A stretch of 64,000 nucleotides of DNA from Burkholderiales bacterium (lineage in GTDB: Bacteria > Pseudomonadota > Gammaproteobacteria > Burkholderiales > Burkholderiaceae_C), in the NCBI GenBank assembly GCA_026400105.1, contig JAPLPQ010000017.1, positions 1-64,000 on the forward strand, in the 5' to 3' direction. Both the position numbers and the translations under genes were made by a program. Numbering within the stretch: the first letter of the stretch is position 1; every line of letters begins with the position of its first letter. Under the pieces are notes generated by a model. The model was given only the letters and a program-made list of their open reading frames with translations, made no database searches and had not been told where the DNA came from. Below are positions 60,321 through 64,000 of this stretch, in pieces.

Positions 60321-60986
60321 ATGGCCTACGGCATCACCGACCTCGCGACCTTCATTCTCGGCACTGTCTTCATCGTGCTGCTGCCGGGCCCGAACTCGCT
60401 CTACGTGATGGCGCTGGCCTCGCGCCATGGCGTGGCGACCGGCTACCGGGGGGCGGCCGGCATCTTTGCCGGCGACCTGGTGCTGATGCTGCTGTCGACG
60501 GCTGGCGCGGCCTCGCTGCTGCGCAGCACGCCGCTGGCCTTCATGGCGGTCAAGTACATTGGCGCGGCCTACCTGGCCTGGCTCGGCCTCGGACTGGTGC
60601 GCGCGGCCTGGCGCCAATGGACCGCGCTGCCGGCGCAGGCCGCCACGGCAAGACCAACGGACGCAAAACTGGAGCGGAACCCGGGCCGTCCGTTCCGGAC
60701 CGCGTTCCTGATCAGCCTGATGAACCCGAAGGCGATCCTGTTCTTCGTCTCCTTCTTCATCCAGTTCGTCGATCCGGGCTACGCCTACCCGGCGCTGTCC
60801 TTCCTGCTGCTCGGACTGATCGTGCAGGCCTGCAGCGCGCTCTACCTGAGCGCACTGATCTTCGGCGGCGCACGACTGGCCGAACGCTTCGGCCGCCACC
60901 AGCGCCTGGCGGCAGGCGGGATGGGGGCGATGGGCGCGCTGTTCATCGGCTTCGCGCTGCGACTGGCGAGCGCTTCGCTGGGCTAA
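60321..60986 (+). CDS. LysE/RhtB-family amino-acid exporter
   Basis: A 221-residue membrane protein with six segments. The family motif FIVLLPGPNSLYVMALASRH (about 17-36) and GYRGAAGIFAGDLVLML are clear, with the second-half NPKAILFFVSFFIQFVDPGY. Closest to LeuE-type leucine/neutral amino-acid exporters. Only a weak ribosome site before the ATG at 60321. Convergent with the HPP-CBS gene. Substrate not certain. Confidence 0.9.
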   Translation: MAYGITDLATFILGTVFIVLLPGPNSLYVMALASRHGVATGYRGAAGIFAGDLVLMLLSTAGAASLLRSTPLAFMAVKYIGAAYLAWLGLGLVRAAWRQWTALPAQAATARPTDAKLERNPGRPFRTAFLISLMNPKAILFFVSFFIQFVDPGYAYPALSFLLLGLIVQACSALYLSALIFGGARLAERFGRHQRLAAGGMGAMGALFIGFALRLASASLG

Positions 60987-61018
60987 AACCCAATCCAGGC
61001 CAGGACGCGGGCCAGCGG

Positions 61019-62125
61019 CTAGGGCTGGGCCTGGAACAGCACCGCCAGCAGATCCGAGGGCGTCACCATGCCGACCACGCGCTGCTGCTCGTCGAGCACC
61101 GGCATGTGATGCAGCCCGCCATCTGCGAACGCCCGCGCGAGTTCGGGAATCGGCTGGCGCGGACTGGCGCTCACGACCCGGGTGCTCATGATGTCCTCGA
61201 CGCGACGGGCGGTGCTCAGTCGCGGCAGCCGCCTCGGGTCAGCCGTCGTCTGCCCGACGACGAAATCGTGCAGCGACAGCATGCCGAGCAGCCGGCCTTG
61301 TGCATCGGTGACCGGCAAGGCATTGATGTGATGGCGGGTCAGCCGGCTCCAGGCCAGGTCGATGCTGTCTTGCGGCCCGATCCGGATCACGTCGCGCGAC
61401 ATCAGGTCCTGGCAGCGCATGTCGCCCCAGCGCCGGTTCTGCGCCTGCAGGCTGGCGCGCAGCACGATCTCCTCCAGGTCGTCGCGGTCGATGTCGAACC
61501 GTTCGCCGAACGAGGCCAGGGCCAGATCGAGGTCCTCCTTGAGGCTGCCGCGCAGGCTGGGCGCCGGATCACGGGTGCCACGGGAGCGGCCGCCAGCACC
61601 GCCGCGATGCGGATAGCGGTGACCGCTCAGGTTGTTGAACAGCAGCGCCACCAGCAGCATGAAGCCGGAATTGATGCCGACCGGCCAGAACGCGAAGCCA
61701 TAGCCCAGCAGATGGATGGACGGACTGCCGAGCACCGCGGTCAGTGCCACCGCACCACCCGGCGGGTGCAGGCAGCGCAATGCCAGCATGGCTGCAGCCG
61801 CCAGGGCGCCGGCCAGGGCGGCCACCGCGACGCCGTGGCCGAGCAGCTGTGCGCAGCTGACACCGATCAGCGCCGAGACCAGATTGCCGCCCAGGATCGA
61901 CCAGGGCTGGGCCAGCGGACTGGCGGGCAGCAGGAACAGCAGGACGGCCGAAGCCCCCATCGGGGCAATGAACCAGGGGTTCATGCCGCCCAAGGCCTGC
62001 TGGCTCAGCCAGCCGGTCAGCCACAAGCCCAGGCCGATGCCCAGGCTGCCGAGCCAGAACTCCCGCTGCCCCATCGGCAGGGCCGCAGGACAGCAGGCCC
62101 GCAAGCGGTCCCGGAACCGGTTCAC
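61019..62125 (-). CDS. HPP-family membrane protein with two CBS domains
   Basis: A 368-residue protein. N-terminal HPP domain (about 20-170) has four or more membrane segments and the motif ALRCLHPPGGAVALTAV. The cytosolic C-terminal half (about 235-368) holds a CBS pair: CQDLMSRDVIRIGPQDSIDL and VEDIMSTRVVSASPRQPIPE. HPP proteins have been tied to nitrite uptake in plants and cyanobacteria; CBS pairs sense adenine nucleotides. GTG start at 62125. It follows hmp by 22 bases on the same strand, so it is likely part of the NO/nitrite response. Confidence 0.88.
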   Translation of the reverse strand: MNRFRDRLRACCPAALPMGQREFWLGSLGIGLGLWLTGWLSQQALGGMNPWFIAPMGASAVLLFLLPASPLAQPWSILGGNLVSALIGVSCAQLLGHGVAVAALAGALAAAAMLALRCLHPPGGAVALTAVLGSPSIHLLGYGFAFWPVGINSGFMLLVALLFNNLSGHRYPHRGGAGGRSRGTRDPAPSLRGSLKEDLDLALASFGERFDIDRDDLEEIVLRASLQAQNRRWGDMRCQDLMSRDVIRIGPQDSIDLAWSRLTRHHINALPVTDAQGRLLGMLSLHDFVVGQTTADPRRLPRLSTARRVEDIMSTRVVSASPRQPIPELARAFADGGLHHMPVLDEQQRVVGMVTPSDLLAVLFQAQP

Positions 62126-62147
62126 GACAGCAGGGCTCCGGCCGCTT

Positions 62148-63326
62148 TCAGTTCAGGGCCGCAGCGGGACCGAAGAACTCGAAATGGGTTTGTGCCTCCG
62201 GCACGCCGAGCGCCTTCAGATGGCGCTTGACCAGCGCCATGAAGGGCTTGGGGCCGAGGAAATAGGCATCCAGATCGCGGCTGGCCGGCAGCCAGTCGGC
62301 CAGCCGCTGCAAGTCGAGCAGGCCGACCGCATCGACCTCGTCGGCCGCGCCGGCCTGATCGTAGCAATAGAAGCGCTGCAGCTGGGGATGACGGGCGGCC
62401 AGCGCATCGACGGTGTCGCGGAAGGCGTGGCTGGCGCGGTCGCGGGCGGAGTGGATGAAGTGGACCGCGCGTTCGGTCTCGAGCGCCGCCTGCAGCATCG
62501 CCAGCGTCGGGGTGATGCCGACCCCGCCGCTGATCAGCACCAGCGGCTTGTCGCCGTCGCGCAGCACGAAGTTGCCCGCCGGCGGGAACAGCTGCAGGAT
62601 GTCGCCCGGGACGACCTGCTCGTGCAGGTGCTGGGACACCCGGCCACCGGGCTCGCGCTTGACGCTGATGCGCAGTTCGCTGCCATTGGCGGCCGACGAG
62701 AGCGAATAGTTGCGCCGCTGCTCCTGGCCGTCGAGGACCAGGCGCAGGCCGATGTACTGGCCCGGCTGGTGGGCGATCACCGGACCGCCATCGACCGGAC
62801 TCAGGTAGAACGAGGTGATGACGCTGCTCTCGGCCTCCTTGCGCGTGACGCGGAAGGCGCGCTCGCCACGCCAGCCGCCCGGAGCGGCCTCGAGCGCGGC
62901 ATAGGTCTGCTCCTCGGCACCGATCAGCAGGTCGGCCAGTTGCTGATAGGCCGCGCCCCAGGCGTCGATCACGGCATCGGTGGCGACCTCGGCCCCCAGC
63001 ACTTCGCGGATCGCGCGCAGCAGGCAGGCGCCGACGATCGGGTAATGCTCGGGCTTGACCTGCAGCGACACATGCTTGTGCACGATCTGCGCCGGCAAAT
63101 TGCCCAGCGCCTCGAGGCGGTCGATATGCTTGGCATACATCAGCACGCTGTTGGCGAGCGCACGCGGCTGGTCGCCGCTGGCCTGGTGGGCCTGGTTGAA
63201 CAGGGGCCGCACCTCGGGGAACTCGCCGAGCATGATGCGGTAGAAATGCCGGGTCAGGGTCTCGCCGCCGGTTTCAAGCAGCGGGACGGTCGATTTCACA
63301 ATGGCGCGCTGGGCGTCGTTCAACAT
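62148..63326 (-). CDS. hmp: Flavohemoprotein (nitric oxide dioxygenase)
   Basis: A 392-residue enzyme that oxidises NO to nitrate with O2 and NAD(P)H. Globin domain (about 1-137) with distal Tyr (HFYRIMLGEF, about 27-36) and proximal His in IVHKHVSLQVKPEHYPIVG; FAD domain with RRNYSLSSAANGSELRISVK; NAD domain LVLISGGVGITPTLAML ending FEFFGPAAAL. AGGAG precedes the ATG at 63326. A sigma-54 promoter and NorR-like sites lie in the upstream interval. Divergent from a NorR-type regulator; the HPP-CBS gene follows. Confidence 0.96.
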   Translation of the reverse strand: MLNDAQRAIVKSTVPLLETGGETLTRHFYRIMLGEFPEVRPLFNQAHQASGDQPRALANSVLMYAKHIDRLEALGNLPAQIVHKHVSLQVKPEHYPIVGACLLRAIREVLGAEVATDAVIDAWGAAYQQLADLLIGAEEQTYAALEAAPGGWRGERAFRVTRKEAESSVITSFYLSPVDGGPVIAHQPGQYIGLRLVLDGQEQRRNYSLSSAANGSELRISVKREPGGRVSQHLHEQVVPGDILQLFPPAGNFVLRDGDKPLVLISGGVGITPTLAMLQAALETERAVHFIHSARDRASHAFRDTVDALAARHPQLQRFYCYDQAGAADEVDAVGLLDLQRLADWLPASRDLDAYFLGPKPFMALVKRHLKALGVPEAQTHFEFFGPAAALN

Positions 63327-63382
63327 GGTGGAGGCTCCTCATCGGTGGGTTCGGTCAGGCCAGATGGCCCTGCCCCTTTAAC

Positions 63383-63397
63383 GCAATGCACATGCCA
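63383..63397 (-). promoter_or_regulatory. Sigma-54 promoter of hmp
   Basis: On the minus strand TGGCATGTGCATTGC has GG and GC ten bases apart and one change from TGGCAC-N5-TTGC. It would start transcription near 63371, about 45 bases before the hmp ATG. Confidence 0.8.
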
Positions 63398-63438
63398 GGC
63401 CCGGCAGCGATACCGATCAATGACTTGGCACAGATCGA

Positions 63439-63475
63439 GTCATATCGACCCAAACTTTGCTAGAGTCAATACGAC
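63439..63475. promoter_or_regulatory. NorR-type binding sites (GT-N7-AC) upstream of hmp
   Basis: GTCATATCGAC (63439-63449) and GTCAATACGAC (63465-63475) both fit GT-N7-AC and share eight of eleven bases. A weaker third match, GTAAAAATGAC (63486-63496), overlaps the regulator's start codon. They sit upstream of the sigma-54 promoter, as enhancer sites should. Confidence 0.72.
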
Positions 63476-63491
63476 TTTATATGGTGTAAAA

Positions 63492-64000
63492 ATGACTCCA
63501 TCCGCCTGGCTCAATGCCGTCGTCCCGCTGGTCGCCAACCTGCCGCAGAAGATGCCGGCGTCCGAGCGCTACCGCCACTTGCTGGCCACCGTGCGGCGGC
63601 TGTTCGCCTGCGATGCGGTCGCGCTGCTGCGGCTCGAGAACGACTGCCTGCTGCCGCTGGCGATCGACGGTCTGAGCCCGGACACGCTGGGCCGGCGCTT
63701 TCGCGTCGCCGAGCATCCACGCTTCCAGCGGCTGCTCGAGGCCAGGCAGGCGACCCGTTTTCCGCCCGACAGCCCGCTGCCCGACCCCTACGACGGCCTG
63801 GTCGAGGCCAGCCAGGGCCAGCTCGAAGTGCACGACTGCATGGGGGTGGTGCTGCAGATGGAAGGCGAGCCCTGGGGCCTGCTGACGCTGGACGCGCTGA
63901 CGCCGGGCCGCTTCACGCCCGCGCAGGTCGAGAGCCTGGGCGCCTTTGGCAACTTCGCCGCCGCCACGGTCGCCGCCGCGACGCGCATCCAGCGGCTCGA
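63492..64000 (+). CDS. norR: Nitric-oxide-responsive sigma-54 activator NorR (N-terminal part)
   Basis: The first 169 residues of a gene that runs off the right edge. This is the GAF sensor domain of NorR, with LAIDGLSPDTLGRRFRVAEH, LPDPYDGLVE, LEVHDCMGVVL and WGLLTLDALTPGRF; these hold the Asp/His/Cys positions that bind the non-haem iron which takes up NO. The AAA+ and HTH parts lie outside. ATG at 63492 has no ribosome site and may be leaderless. Divergent from hmp, its likely target. FhpR of Pseudomonas is the same type. Confidence 0.92.
   Translation, partial: MTPSAWLNAVVPLVANLPQKMPASERYRHLLATVRRLFACDAVALLRLENDCLLPLAIDGLSPDTLGRRFRVAEHPRFQRLLEARQATRFPPDSPLPDPYDGLVEASQGQLEVHDCMGVVLQMEGEPWGLLTLDALTPGRFTPAQVESLGAFGNFAAATVAAATRIQRL

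Noticed and set aside
63486-63496. Third NorR-like site GTAAAAATGAC
   Set aside because: It overlaps the regulator's own start codon and differs from the other two in the inner bases. Not listed as a separate feature.

Overview
The window is GC-rich, densely coded bacterial chromosome that looks betaproteobacterial, most likely Burkholderiales. The reasons are a mnmG-rsmG-parA-parB block with TGTTTCACGTGAAACA-type parS sites, Liv-type and Pot-type transport operons, a GTP-dependent PEP carboxykinase, and the general codon style. This placement is inference. The parABS block suggests the replication origin is not far away, but dnaA and a convincing oriC are not in view.

Left part (1-8.7 kb): the start of an HlyD-type membrane-fusion protein, a small unknown gene, a four-gene polar amino-acid ABC uptake operon, pckG with an unusual leader hairpin, and a tandem AAA+ ATPase. 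From 8.7 to 21.9 kb lies a visibly lower-GC, single-strand operon: FAD-dependent dehydrogenase, SDR, a complete Liv-type uptake system with a LivM-LivG fusion, an Old Yellow Enzyme, a metallo-beta-lactamase-fold protein lacking one metal site, a double EthD protein, and two drug/metabolite exporters. A divergent IclR regulator heads it. It reads as a self-contained pathway for an unidentified small molecule, probably a cyclic ketone or enone, and may have been acquired horizontally.

Middle (22-39 kb): recQ, a CorA-type channel, hemB and a CDF exporter overlap or sit close together; then come a polysaccharide pyruvyl transferase-like gene, malate synthase G with a divergent LysR regulator, a VanZ-like protein, a PduO-type cobalamin adenosyltransferase, a secreted META-domain protein with a histone-like basic tail, and parB / alpha-beta hydrolase / parA / rsmG / mnmG. 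At least seven full parS palindromes lie between 35.5 and 59.8 kb, two inside coding sequence and one containing a start codon.

Right part (39-64 kb): a Pot-type ABC operon followed by an Asp/Glu/hydantoin racemase homologue missing one catalytic cysteine and by upp; a 1,569-residue hybrid sensor kinase; a secreted nuclease; a TMEM165-type manganese exporter behind a yybP-ykoY riboswitch; initiator tRNA; PhnA; a DUF1275 protein; a chemoreceptor; nrdAB behind a cobalamin riboswitch with its own terminator; a VOC protein, a LysE exporter, an HPP-CBS protein; and flavohemoglobin hmp facing a NorR-type regulator, with a sigma-54 promoter and NorR-like sites between them. The two riboswitches and the NO module give direct regulatory readings from sequence alone.
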